Source: Streptomyces sp. NBC_01723
Lineage (GTDB): Bacteria > Actinomycetota > Actinomycetes > Streptomycetales > Streptomycetaceae
Assembly (NCBI RefSeq): GCF_036246005.1
Contig: NZ_CP109171.1
Coordinates: forward strand, 3,956,001 to 4,020,000
DNA: 64,000 bases
Direction of reading: 5' to 3'
Shown here: in pieces, positions 18,348 to 26,525 of the stretch
Position numbering within the stretch: the first letter of the stretch is position 1
Layout: every line of letters begins with the position of its first letter
Program-made: the position numbers and the translations under genes
Notes under the pieces: generated by a model
Seen by the model: the letters and a program-made list of their open reading frames with translations, nothing else
Databases searched by the model: none
What the model was told of the DNA's origin: nothing

Positions 18348-19190
18348 ATGGCGACGGCAGTGGCAGCGGAACCCCGTGCGGAGCTGCGGGGATTCCGGGA
18401 GGTGCAGCGTCTCGCCTACGAGTGCGCCGAGGCGGTGGCGGCCCGGCTGACGCCGGGGGTGACCGAGCGCGAGGCGGCCCGGATGCAGCGCGAGTGGCTG
18501 CGGGAGCGGGGCGTGCGGGACTGGTTCCACCTGCCCTTCGCCTGGTTCGGCGACCGCACGGCGTTCACGGACTTCCGCGTTCCGCTCCAGTTCTTCCCCA
18601 CCGGCCGCCGACTGGAGCCGGGGATGCCCTTCATCCTGGACATGGCCCCGGTGCACCGGGGCTTCACCGCCGACATCGGCTACTCCGGATCACTCGGCCC
18701 CAACCCGGTCCAGCACCGGCTGGCGGCCGACCTGGCGGCACACCGCGAGCTGATCCTGCGCGAGGTGCGCGAGCGCCGTTCGCTGCGGGAGATCTACGAG
18801 GACGTGGACCGGCTCATGGTCCGTCAGGGCTATGCCAACCGGCATCGCGCCTATCCCTTCGGCGTCATCGCCCACAAGGTGGACCGGGTGCGCGAACGGC
18901 GGCTGTCGCCACGCCTGTTCGGCTTCGGCACGCAGTCGCTCAAGGGGCTGGCGGGAGACGCGCTGCACGGCCACCGCGAGGGCTGGTCCCCGCTGTGGTC
19001 GCCCTACCGCTTCTCCGACCACCCGCCCCGCCCGGGGCTGTGGGCGGTCGAACCCCACCTCGGTTTCCGGGGTACCGGCGCGAAGTTCGAGGAGGTCCTG
19101 GTCGTCACCGACTCCACGGATCCCGCGGAGAGCGCCTTCTGGCTGGACGACGATCTGCCGCACGTGCGGCGCTGGGCGGAGGCGAAATGA
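18348..19190 (+). CDS. M24-family metallopeptidase-like protein
   Basis: A 280-aa protein with a pita-bread M24 fold but no separate N-terminal domain. Putative metal ligands can be followed: two Asp in ILDMAPVHRGFTADIG, a His in GVIAHKVD, a Glu in WAVEPHLG and a Glu in KFEEVLVV. It could be an aminopeptidase or a non-peptidase relative; the His region lacks the usual GHGxG pattern, so the substrate is open. Its stop overlaps the start of the hydrolase-SDR fusion (ATGA). The 242-bp region before it is shared with the divergent ABC operon. Confidence 0.8.
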   Translation: MATAVAAEPRAELRGFREVQRLAYECAEAVAARLTPGVTEREAARMQREWLRERGVRDWFHLPFAWFGDRTAFTDFRVPLQFFPTGRRLEPGMPFILDMAPVHRGFTADIGYSGSLGPNPVQHRLAADLAAHRELILREVRERRSLREIYEDVDRLMVRQGYANRHRAYPFGVIAHKVDRVRERRLSPRLFGFGTQSLKGLAGDALHGHREGWSPLWSPYRFSDHPPRPGLWAVEPHLGFRGTGAKFEEVLVVTDSTDPAESAFWLDDDLPHVRRWAEAK

Positions 19191-20941
19191 CGGTGCTGGA
19201 CGGAGCGCGGGAGCGCTGGGTGCGCACGGGCGGGGTCGAGCTGTGCGTGGCCGAGCTGGGCGATTCGCGGCAGCCCACGGTCGTCCTGGTGCACGGCTAT
19301 CCGGACAGCAAGGAGGTCTGGTCCGAGGTCGCCGGCCGCCTCGCCGACCGTTTTCACGTGGTGCTCTACGACGTCCGGGGTCACGGCCGGTCCTCGGCGC
19401 CGAGCCCGCTGCGCGGCGGGTTCACCCTGGAGAAGCTGACGGACGACTTCATGGCGGTGGCGGACGCGGTCAGCCCGGACCGGCCCGTGCACCTGGTGGG
19501 CCACGACTGGGGCTCGGTGCAGTCCTGGGAGTTCGTCACGGTCGGACGCACCGAGGGGCGCATCGCCTCCTTCACCTCGATGTCCGGGCCGTCCCTCGAC
19601 CACTTCGGGCACTGGATCAACAAGCGCCTCAGGCGCCCCACCCCGCGCCGGGTCGGTCAGCTCCTCGGCCAGGGCGCCAAGTCCTGGTACGTCTACCTGC
19701 TGCACACGCCCGTGCTGCCCGAACTGGCCTGGCGCGGCCCCCTCGGCAAGCGCTGGCCGCGCATCCTGGAGCGCGTCGAGCAGGTGCCCGGTGGCGACTA
19801 CCCGACCGCGTCCCTGCCGGCGGACGCGGCGCACGGGGCATGGCTGTACCGGGACAATGTCCGGCCCCGGCTGCGGCACCCGCGCGACGCCTACGCGCAC
19901 GCGCCCGTGCAGCTCATCACGCCCCTCGGCGACGCGTTCCTGTCGGAGCGGCTCTACGACGGGCTGGAGGAGTGGGCGCCCCGGCTGACCCGCCGCACGC
20001 TGCCCGCCAAGCACTGGGTGCCGCGCACCCGGCCGGACCGGCTGGCGGACTGGATCACGGAGTTCGTCACCTCCACCGAGGACGGACGGTCCGAGGCGGC
20101 GCCGAAGGGCAGGCACGCCGACCGGTTCGGCGGACAGCTGGTGCTGGTCACCGGGGCGGGCAACGGCATCGGGCGGGCGACGGCGTTCGCGTTCGCCGAG
20201 GCCGGAGCGCGCGTGGTGGCCGTCGACCGGGACGCCGAGTCCGCCGCCCGCACCGCGGAGCTGTCCCGGCTGATCGGCGCGCCGGACGCCTGGGCCGAGA
20301 CCGTCGACGTCTCCGACGAACAGGCGATGGAGAAGCTGGCGGCCAAGGTCGCCGCCGAGTACGGCGTGCTGGACGTGCTGGTGAACAACGCCGGGATCGG
20401 ACTGTCGGGCTCCTTCTTCGACACCACCGCGGAGGACTGGCGGAGGGTCCTCGACGTCAACCTGTGGGGCGTGATCCACGGCTGCCGCCTGTTCGGCCGG
20501 CAGATGGCCGAACGCGGGCAGGGCGGCCACATCGTCAACACCGCGTCGGCGGCCGCCTTCCAGCCCTCCCGGGCCCTGCCCGCGTACAGCACGTCCAAGG
20601 CGGCCGTGCTGATGCTGAGCGAGTGTCTGCGGGCCGAACTGGCCGGGCAGGGGATCGGGGTCACGGCGATCTGCCCCGGCCTCGTCAACACCAACATCAC
20701 CTCGACGGCGCGCTTCGCGGGTGTGGACGCCGACGAGGAGAGGCGGCGCCAGCAGCGCAGTGCGCGGTTGTACGGGATGCGCAACTACCCGCCGGAGAAG
20801 GTGGCCGACGCGGTCCTGGAAGCCGTCGTGCACAACAGGGCCGTCGTCCCCGTGACGCCGGAGGCGCGCGGCGCACACCTCATGTCCCGCTTCGCCCCAC
20901 GGGTGTTGCGGCGCCTCGCACGGGTGAAGCCACCGCTCTAG
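19187..20941 (+). CDS. Alpha/beta hydrolase - short-chain dehydrogenase fusion
   Basis: A 584-aa two-domain enzyme. The N-terminal half is an epoxide-hydrolase/dehalogenase-like alpha/beta hydrolase: oxyanion motif HGYPDS near residue 36, nucleophile elbow GHDWGS with Asp107, and the catalytic His probably in AKHWVPR. The C-terminal half is an SDR oxidoreductase: cofactor loop TGAGNGIG near 322, NNAGIG, and catalytic YSTSK near 466 with a Ser upstream. The order fits ring or epoxide opening and alcohol/ketone interconversion on one substrate, perhaps a lipid, but that is inference. It is translationally coupled to the M24-like gene. Confidence 0.9.
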   Translation: MTVLDGARERWVRTGGVELCVAELGDSRQPTVVLVHGYPDSKEVWSEVAGRLADRFHVVLYDVRGHGRSSAPSPLRGGFTLEKLTDDFMAVADAVSPDRPVHLVGHDWGSVQSWEFVTVGRTEGRIASFTSMSGPSLDHFGHWINKRLRRPTPRRVGQLLGQGAKSWYVYLLHTPVLPELAWRGPLGKRWPRILERVEQVPGGDYPTASLPADAAHGAWLYRDNVRPRLRHPRDAYAHAPVQLITPLGDAFLSERLYDGLEEWAPRLTRRTLPAKHWVPRTRPDRLADWITEFVTSTEDGRSEAAPKGRHADRFGGQLVLVTGAGNGIGRATAFAFAEAGARVVAVDRDAESAARTAELSRLIGAPDAWAETVDVSDEQAMEKLAAKVAAEYGVLDVLVNNAGIGLSGSFFDTTAEDWRRVLDVNLWGVIHGCRLFGRQMAERGQGGHIVNTASAAAFQPSRALPAYSTSKAAVLMLSECLRAELAGQGIGVTAICPGLVNTNITSTARFAGVDADEERRRQQRSARLYGMRNYPPEKVADAVLEAVVHNRAVVPVTPEARGAHLMSRFAPRVLRRLARVKPPL

Positions 20942-20966
20942 TTTCCACAGGAACGCCCAACCAGCC

Positions 20967-20995
20967 TGTGGATAACCAGACTTGGCTGTGGATCA
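20967..20995. other. Pair of DnaA-box-like sequences before kptA
   Basis: TGTGGATAA (20967-20975) is a perfect TTATCCACA on the minus strand, and TGTGGATCA (20987-20995) has one mismatch. Both lie in the 110-bp gap before kptA. TTTCCACAG just after the preceding stop codon is a weaker relative. Confidence 0.4.
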
Positions 20996-21051
20996 AACCT
21001 CGGAGGCAAAATCGATCGCGTGAAGCGTGTCTCTCTCGGCAGGCTGGTTTC

Positions 21052-21639
21052 ATGGAACGCGAACACAGACCCGAACGCAGAAGCGAACACACCGACGACA
21101 GACGCACCGTCAAGGTGTCCAAGTACCTGTCGAAGCATCTGCGCCACGAGCCGGAGCGCATCGGGCTCACCCTCGACGAGGCCGGCTGGACCGAGATCGA
21201 CACGCTGATCGCCGCGGCGGCCGCGCACGGCTTCCGCTTCACCCGCGAAGAACTCGACCACGTGGTGGCCACGAACGACAAGAGGCGCTTCGCCGTCGAG
21301 GGCACCCGGATCCGCGCCAGCCAGGGGCACAGCGTCGACGTGGATCTCGGACTGCCCGCGGCGACCCCGCCGCCGCACCTCTACCACGGGACCGTGGCCC
21401 GTCACCTGGACGCGATCCGGGCCGAGGGACTGCGGCCGATGAACCGGCACGACGTGCACCTCTCGGCGGACCGCCGGACCGCCACCCGGGTCGGTTCCCG
21501 CCGCGGCCGGCCGGTCGTCCTCTCGGTGGACACCGCCGCCATGCACCGCGACGGCCACGTCTTCCACGTCAGCGCGAACGGCGTCTGGCTGACGCGGACC
21601 GTTCCCCCGCAGTACCTGCGCTTCCCCTCCGGCCACTGA
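21052..21639 (+). CDS. kptA: RNA 2'-phosphotransferase (Tpt1/KptA)
   Basis: A 195-aa enzyme of the KptA/Tpt1 family, which removes an internal RNA 2'-phosphate using NAD+ and yields ADP-ribose 1'',2''-cyclic phosphate. The N-terminal winged-helix lobe starts at VKVSKYLSKHLRH. Active-site motifs are IRASQGHS, LYHGT, NRHDVHLS and a late VFHVSANGVWL. The bacterial role is uncertain since tRNA splicing is absent; repair or ADP-ribosylation of RNA ends is possible. The ATG was chosen because it gives the usual family N-terminus after a hydrophilic tail. The ribosome-binding site is weak. Confidence 0.93.
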   Translation: MEREHRPERRSEHTDDRRTVKVSKYLSKHLRHEPERIGLTLDEAGWTEIDTLIAAAAAHGFRFTREELDHVVATNDKRRFAVEGTRIRASQGHSVDVDLGLPAATPPPHLYHGTVARHLDAIRAEGLRPMNRHDVHLSADRRTATRVGSRRGRPVVLSVDTAAMHRDGHVFHVSANGVWLTRTVPPQYLRFPSGH

Positions 21640-21669
21640 CCCCGCGTCGCGCGTGGTGACAGCGGGTGA

Positions 21670-21685
21670 TGTTTCACGTGAAACA
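21670..21685. other. parS site
   Basis: A perfect TGTTTCACGTGAAACA, the Streptomyces ParB-binding palindrome. It lies just upstream of the predicted -10 of the LLM oxidoreductase gene, covering the place where its -35 would be. Confidence 0.9.
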
Positions 21686-21697
21686 GGACCGGCCGCT

Positions 21698-21703
21698 TAG
21701 GCT
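21698..21703 (+). promoter_or_regulatory. Likely -10 element, leaderless promoter of LLM gene
   Basis: TAGGCT lies seven bases before the ATG at 21711. The matching -35 position overlaps the parS site at 21670-21685, so ParB binding could compete with RNA polymerase. Confidence 0.45.
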
Positions 21704-21710
21704 CGGGAGC

Positions 21711-22616
21711 ATGAGTCTGCGTCTGAGCACCGTGATCCTTCCGTACCGCCGCTGGCACGAAGGCGGACGTTCGTCCTGGGCCCGTGCCGAGCAGCTCGGT
21801 TTCCACACCGCGTACACCTACGACCACCTGTCCTGGCGGAGCTTCCGGGACGGCCCGTGGTTCGGCGCCGTGCCGACGCTCACCGCCGCCGCGGCGGTCA
21901 CCGAACGGCTGCGGCTGGGGACCCTGGTCACCTCGCCGAACTTCCGGCACCCGGTGACGCTGGCCAAGGAACTGATCTCCCTCGACGACATCTCCGGCGG
22001 CCGGATCACCCTGGGCATAGGAGCAGGCGGCACCGGCTTCGACGCCACCGCGCTCGGCCATGAGCCGTGGACGCCGCGTGAGCGGGCCGACCGGTTCGGC
22101 GAGTTCCTGCCCCTGCTCGACCGGCTGCTGACGGAGGACGCCGTCTCGTACGAGGGCGACTTCTACTCGGCCCACGAGGCGCGCAACATCCCCGGTTGTG
22201 TGCAGCGGCCCCGGCTGCCGTTCGCGGTGGCCGCGACCGGTCCGCGTGGGCTGCGGCTCGCGGCACAGTACGGCCAGGCCTGGGTGACCACCGGCGACCC
22301 GAAGCTCTACGAGAACGGCACTCCCGAGCAGTCCGACCGGGCCCTGCGGCAGCAGAGCGACAAGCTGGCCGACGCCTGCGCCGCGATCGGCCGCGACGTG
22401 GGCGAACTGGACCGGGTCCTGCTCACCGGCTTCACTCCGGACCGCAGCCGCCCGCTGGAGTCCGTCGACGCCTTCGTGGACTTCGCCGGCCGCCACCGCG
22501 ATCTGGGCTTCACCGAGCTGGTCGTCCACTGGCCGATCGCCGACTCGGACTTCACCGCCGACGAGAAGATCTTCGAGCGGATCGCCATGGAGGCCCCGGC
22601 ACAGCTGAGGGACTGA
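21711..22616 (+). CDS. LLM-class (luciferase-like) flavin oxidoreductase
   Basis: A 301-aa TIM-barrel protein of the bacterial luciferase/F420-dependent family: AEQLGFHTAYTYDHL, a RLRLGTLVTSPNFRHPVTLAKE segment and GRITLGIGAGG are typical. It probably uses F420H2 or FMNH2 to oxidise or reduce an unknown substrate. A longer reading from 21666 would translate the parS site, so ATG 21711 after the TAGGCT element is preferred. Confidence 0.88.
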   Translation: MSLRLSTVILPYRRWHEGGRSSWARAEQLGFHTAYTYDHLSWRSFRDGPWFGAVPTLTAAAAVTERLRLGTLVTSPNFRHPVTLAKELISLDDISGGRITLGIGAGGTGFDATALGHEPWTPRERADRFGEFLPLLDRLLTEDAVSYEGDFYSAHEARNIPGCVQRPRLPFAVAATGPRGLRLAAQYGQAWVTTGDPKLYENGTPEQSDRALRQQSDKLADACAAIGRDVGELDRVLLTGFTPDRSRPLESVDAFVDFAGRHRDLGFTELVVHWPIADSDFTADEKIFERIAMEAPAQLRD

Positions 22617-22670
22617 GAGCCATAGCTCACAGATGTGCGGACCGCCGCACGGGCGTGCACGCATGTGCGT

Positions 22671-22676
22671 GACAAT
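22671..22676 (+). promoter_or_regulatory. Likely -10 element, leaderless promoter of HAD gene
   Basis: GACAAT lies six bases before GTG 22683, which has no Shine-Dalgarno sequence. The spacing suggests transcription starting at the start codon. Confidence 0.4.
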
Positions 22677-22682
22677 GACCCG

Positions 22683-23552
22683 GTGACCTCAGCGACCCGA
22701 CAGCCCGATCCCCCGGCCGCCGCCACCCGCCCGCGGCTCATCGCCACCGACCTCGACGGCACGCTGCTGCGCGACGACAAGTCGGTCTCCCCGCGCACGG
22801 TCGCCGCACTGGCCGCCGCGGAGAAGGCGGGCATCGAGGTCTTCTTCGTCACCGGCCGCCCCGCCCGCTGGATGGACGTCGTCAGCGCCCACGTCCACGG
22901 TCACGGGCTCGCCATCTGCGGCAACGGCGCCGCCGTGGTCGACCTGCACGGCGGCCCCGGCACCCACCGCTTCGTGAAAGTGCGGGAGCTGGCCCGGGAG
23001 AACGCGCTGGACGCCGTACGCCTGCTGCGCGAGGCCGCGCCCGGCACGGTGTACGCGGTCGAGCAGACGTACGGCTTCCACCAGGAGCCCGCGTACCCGA
23101 AGCTGCACATGGAGGTGCCCGACGACCTCCTGCCCGCCGAGGAGATCCTGGCCCCCGGCGGCCGCGCCGCCGACGAGCCGGTCCTCAAGATCCTGGCCTT
23201 CCACCCCGATCTGGACCCCGACGGCTTCCTCACCGTGGCCCGCCTCGCCATCGGCGACCGTGCCAACGTCACGCGCTCCAGCCCCAGCGCCTTGCTGGAG
23301 ATCAGCGGACCGGAGGTGTCCAAAGCCAGCACGCTCGCCCTGTGCTGTGCCGAACGCGGCATCTCGCACGAAGAGGTCGTCGCCTTCGGCGACATGCCGA
23401 ACGACGTGGAGATGCTGACCTGGGCGGGACAGTCGTACGCGATGGGCAACGCGCACCCGGACGTGATCGCCGCCGCGTCGGGGCGGACGGTCGCCAACAA
23501 CGAGGACGGCGTGGCGGTCGTCATCGAGCGGCTGCTGGCCGACCTGGACTGA
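22683..23552 (+). CDS. HAD-superfamily (Cof/IIB) phosphatase
   Basis: A 289-aa HAD hydrolase with motif [15 protein letters not shown], motif II VTGRPARW and motif IV GDMPNDVEMLTW. The cap region contains YGFHQEPAYPK. Probably a sugar- or flavin-related phosphatase; substrate unknown. It resembles the HAD gene coupled to serS at 13170. It is convergent with the M23 peptidase gene with only 19 bp between stops. Confidence 0.87.
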   Translation: MTSATRQPDPPAAATRPRLIATDLDGTLLRDDKSVSPRTVAALAAAEKAGIEVFFVTGRPARWMDVVSAHVHGHGLAICGNGAAVVDLHGGPGTHRFVKVRELARENALDAVRLLREAAPGTVYAVEQTYGFHQEPAYPKLHMEVPDDLLPAEEILAPGGRAADEPVLKILAFHPDLDPDGFLTVARLAIGDRANVTRSSPSALLEISGPEVSKASTLALCCAERGISHEEVVAFGDMPNDVEMLTWAGQSYAMGNAHPDVIAAASGRTVANNEDGVAVVIERLLADLD

Positions 23553-23571
23553 CGGCCGGGCCCGCGTCAGG

Positions 23572-24618
23572 TCAGAGGGGCACTCCACGCTGCGACAGCC
23601 AGGGCACCGGGTCCAGTGCGGAGCCCATCTCCGGCGTCACCCGTACCTCGAAGTGCAGGTGCGGTCCGGTGGAGTTGCCGGTACTGCCCGACTGCCCGAT
23701 CCACTGACCCGGACGGACCCGGTCGCCCTGGTCAACGGCGACCGAGGCGAGATGGGCGTACTGCGTGTAGTAGCCGCCCGCGTGCTGGACGACGACCTGG
23801 ATGCCGAAGGCGCCGCCGCAGGACACCTGCACCACCCGGCCCGTACCGACCGACCCCACCGGCGTCCCGACCGGCACCGCGAAGTCCTGGCCGGTGTGCC
23901 GGTGCGCCCACCGCGAGCCGCCGCTGCCGAAGGACGCCGACAGCTCGTACGCCTCCACCGGCGCCACCCAGGGCCGGCCGACGGGCAGGTCCTGCTGGTC
24001 GAGGCGGACCGCGCCGGGGCACGAGCCGGCCGCGACGGAGGCGTCCGCCCGTCCCTCCAGCCGCGCACGCGCCGCCTCCAGCTTGCCCTCGATCCCGCTC
24101 TTCAGTGCCGCCAGGTCGGCGTTGCGCTTCTCCAGCGCCTGCCAGGCCGCCTGCGCCTTCGCCTCGTCGGCGGCGAGCCGGGCCCCGGCCCGCAGACTCT
24201 TGCCGATGGCCTTGTTGACCGCCAGGTCCGCGCGGGTGAAGGCCCGCTGACCGCGCATCAGCTCGTCCGGGTCGTCCGCGAGGAACATCCGCGCGGTCAG
24301 GGGGAGCCCGCCGCCGCCGCCGCGGTACTGGGCGCGGGCGATCCGGCCCAGGTCCGCGTGCATGGCGTCGATCTTCTGCCGCTGCTCGTCCAGCCGCTTC
24401 TCGTACGCCAGCGCCTTCGACCGCTGGGCCTCGGCCGCGCGCCGCCCCTCCTCGTACCGCTGCGTCGCTTTGGCCGCGTCCTCGTACAGGCGTGCCACCT
24501 CCGGGCCCGGGTCGGCACCCGATCCGGCTTCCGTGCCATCGGCGGGGCGGGCCGCGAGCACGGCGAGCGCGCACAGCAACACCGGAACGAGCAGCGGATG
24601 TCGGCGGGATGAGCGCAT
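23572..24618 (-). CDS. Exported M23 (LytM) peptidoglycan endopeptidase
   Basis: A 348-aa protein with a Sec signal peptide (RRHPLLVPVLLCALAVLAARP), a coiled-coil region (about 40-190) and a C-terminal M23 domain. The zinc ligands are visible as HTGQDF and HLHFEV. It is predicted to cut peptidoglycan cross-bridges or, like NlpD/EnvC-type proteins, to regulate other hydrolases through the coiled coil. Complete metal motifs favour real enzymatic activity. It starts 122 bp downstream of the sensor-kinase gene on the same strand and may be cotranscribed. Confidence 0.9.
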   Translation of the reverse strand: MRSSRRHPLLVPVLLCALAVLAARPADGTEAGSGADPGPEVARLYEDAAKATQRYEEGRRAAEAQRSKALAYEKRLDEQRQKIDAMHADLGRIARAQYRGGGGGLPLTARMFLADDPDELMRGQRAFTRADLAVNKAIGKSLRAGARLAADEAKAQAAWQALEKRNADLAALKSGIEGKLEAARARLEGRADASVAAGSCPGAVRLDQQDLPVGRPWVAPVEAYELSASFGSGGSRWAHRHTGQDFAVPVGTPVGSVGTGRVVQVSCGGAFGIQVVVQHAGGYYTQYAHLASVAVDQGDRVRPGQWIGQSGSTGNSTGPHLHFEVRVTPEMGSALDPVPWLSQRGVPL

Positions 24619-24740
24619 GTCAGCGATCGTGGACCGTGCGGGGCCGCCGGGTCTCCTTCACGTCGTACGAGTGGGGGAACCGTTGCTGCACACGGCGCAG
24701 CGCGGCTGCTGCAACCGGGGCAACGGCGCCCCGGCGGCGT

Positions 24741-26423
24741 TCAGTACGGCGCCTCCCACCACACCGTCGTGCCGCCGCCGTCCGCCCCGATGCCCGGGCC
24801 GAGCCCACTGGTGCCGCCGACCGTCTCGGCGCGGCGCTCCAGATTGTGCAGGCCGCTGCGCCGGCCGCCCTCGGGGATGCCGACACCGTCGTCCGCGACG
24901 GTCAGCCGCACGCCGGGCCGCCCGTCCGGCAGGGTCGCCGTCGCGTCCACGGCCACCTCGATCCGGGTGGCGTGGGCGTGCCGGAAGGCGTTGGACAGGG
25001 TCTCGCGCAGTGCGGCGATGAGATTCTTGCCGGTCAGCTCGCCGACGGCGGTGTCGACCGGGCCGACGAAGCGGTGCGCGGGCGTGAAGCCCAGCGGTAC
25101 GGCGGCCATGGTGATCTCGCGCAGCATGCGGGTGCGCAGCCCCGCGGGTGCCTCGGCGGGCTGCTGCAGGGCGAAGATCGCCGAGCGGATCTCCTGGATC
25201 GTGACGTCGAGTTCGTCGACTGCGCCGCCGACGCCGTCGCGCACCTCGGGCGCCACCGCCCTGCGCTGGGCGCTCTCCAGCATCATCCCCGTCGCGAACA
25301 GCCGCTGGATGACGAGGTCGTGCAGGTCCCGGGCGATGCGGTCCCGGTCCTCGTACACGGCGAGCCGTTCCCGGTCGCGCTGGGCGTCGGCCATCATCAG
25401 CGCCAGCGCGGCCTGCGCGGCGAACTGGTCGCCGAGCGCGCGCTCCGTCCGCGTGAACGGGCGCTCCCCCCGGGCGCGGGGCATGACGAGGCCGCCGAGG
25501 ATACGCCCGTCCCGGCACAGCGGCAGCAGCATGATCGGCCCGTAGGCGCGCACCGGTCCGGCGTCCAGACGCGGGTCGGTGGCGGCGTCGTCCACGAACA
25601 CGGGACGGCCGGCGAGGAGTTCGGCGACGATGCCGTTCTCCGGTGGAATGACCTTGCCGAGGGCGTTCGTGCGGTGCGGTGCGGCGACCGCCACGATCTC
25701 CAGGCCGCCCCCGTCGGCGGGCAGCAGCACGATGCCGGCGGCCGCTCCGGAGAGCCGGCGGGCCTGCTCGGCGACGGTCTGGAGGGCGTCGTCGGTGTCA
25801 CCGCCGGACAGCAGCGCCGTGGTGACGGCGACCGACCCGTCGATCCACCGCTCCCGCTGCTGTGCGGCCTCGTACAGTCGCGCGTTGCCGATGGCGATAC
25901 CGGCCTCGGTGGCCAGGACCCGGACCATGGCGAGGTCGTAGTCGTTGAACGGCTCGCCCGTGTGCTTGTCGGTCAGGTAGAGGTTGCCGAAGACCTCCTC
26001 CTGCACCCGGATGGGGACCCCGAGGAAGCTCCGCATCGGAGGGTGGTTCTCGGGGAAGCCGCACGCGCGCGGATCCTCGGTCAGGTCGGTGAGCCGGACC
26101 GGCTCGGGGTCGACCATGAGGGCGCCGAGCAGCCCTTTGCGGCCGTCGGGGAGGTGGCCGACGCGCCGGACGGTCATCTCGTCGAGGCCGTGGTGCACGA
26201 AGTCGGCGAGTCCGTCCCCGTCCTCGTCGACGACTCCGATGGCCGCGTACCGGGCGTTCGCCAGGTCGGCGGCCGTCTCGCAGATCCGGTTCAGCGTGGA
26301 GTGCAGCTCCAGTCCACTGCCGACGGAGCGCATCGCCTCCAGCAGTTTCGGCACCCGGGCCAGGAGCTCGGCGGAGGCACCCTCGCGGGGCGGCGGGGGG
26401 CCGGGGGGCGGCGCTGGGTGCAT
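24741..26423 (-). CDS. DevS/DosT-like GAF-GAF haem sensor histidine kinase
   Basis: A 560-aa soluble kinase: GAF1 (about 35-180), GAF2 (about 200-345), HisKA_3 with phospho-acceptor His in RDLHDLVIQRLF (near 368) and HATPase with ADDGVGIPEGG (near 511). GAF1 closely matches the mycobacterial DevS/DosS oxygen and redox sensor, including GFPENHPPMRSFLGVP, where the His (residue 127) aligns with the DevS haem-ligating His149 as I recall it. No response regulator is adjacent. It follows cydCD by 103 bp on the same strand, pointing to gas or redox sensing tied to cytochrome bd. A Pro-rich N-terminal tail (about 15 residues) may be start-codon uncertainty. Confidence 0.9.
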   Translation of the reverse strand: MHPAPPPGPPPPREGASAELLARVPKLLEAMRSVGSGLELHSTLNRICETAADLANARYAAIGVVDEDGDGLADFVHHGLDEMTVRRVGHLPDGRKGLLGALMVDPEPVRLTDLTEDPRACGFPENHPPMRSFLGVPIRVQEEVFGNLYLTDKHTGEPFNDYDLAMVRVLATEAGIAIGNARLYEAAQQRERWIDGSVAVTTALLSGGDTDDALQTVAEQARRLSGAAAGIVLLPADGGGLEIVAVAAPHRTNALGKVIPPENGIVAELLAGRPVFVDDAATDPRLDAGPVRAYGPIMLLPLCRDGRILGGLVMPRARGERPFTRTERALGDQFAAQAALALMMADAQRDRERLAVYEDRDRIARDLHDLVIQRLFATGMMLESAQRRAVAPEVRDGVGGAVDELDVTIQEIRSAIFALQQPAEAPAGLRTRMLREITMAAVPLGFTPAHRFVGPVDTAVGELTGKNLIAALRETLSNAFRHAHATRIEVAVDATATLPDGRPGVRLTVADDGVGIPEGGRRSGLHNLERRAETVGGTSGLGPGIGADGGGTTVWWEAPY

Positions 26424-26525
26424 GACCCGAGCCTAATGAGACCCTTTTGTTCAGGAAAGTCGGATTACCGAAGAATTTCTTGACCGTGCTCACACCCGTG
26501 CCCGCGCCCGTGCCTGTGACCGCGC

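Noticed and set aside
24650..24745. Cys-containing short open frames (for example reading WGNRCCTRR) near the sensor-kinase gene end
   Set aside because: No ribosome-binding site, no downstream cysteine gene and no clear start; treated as chance.
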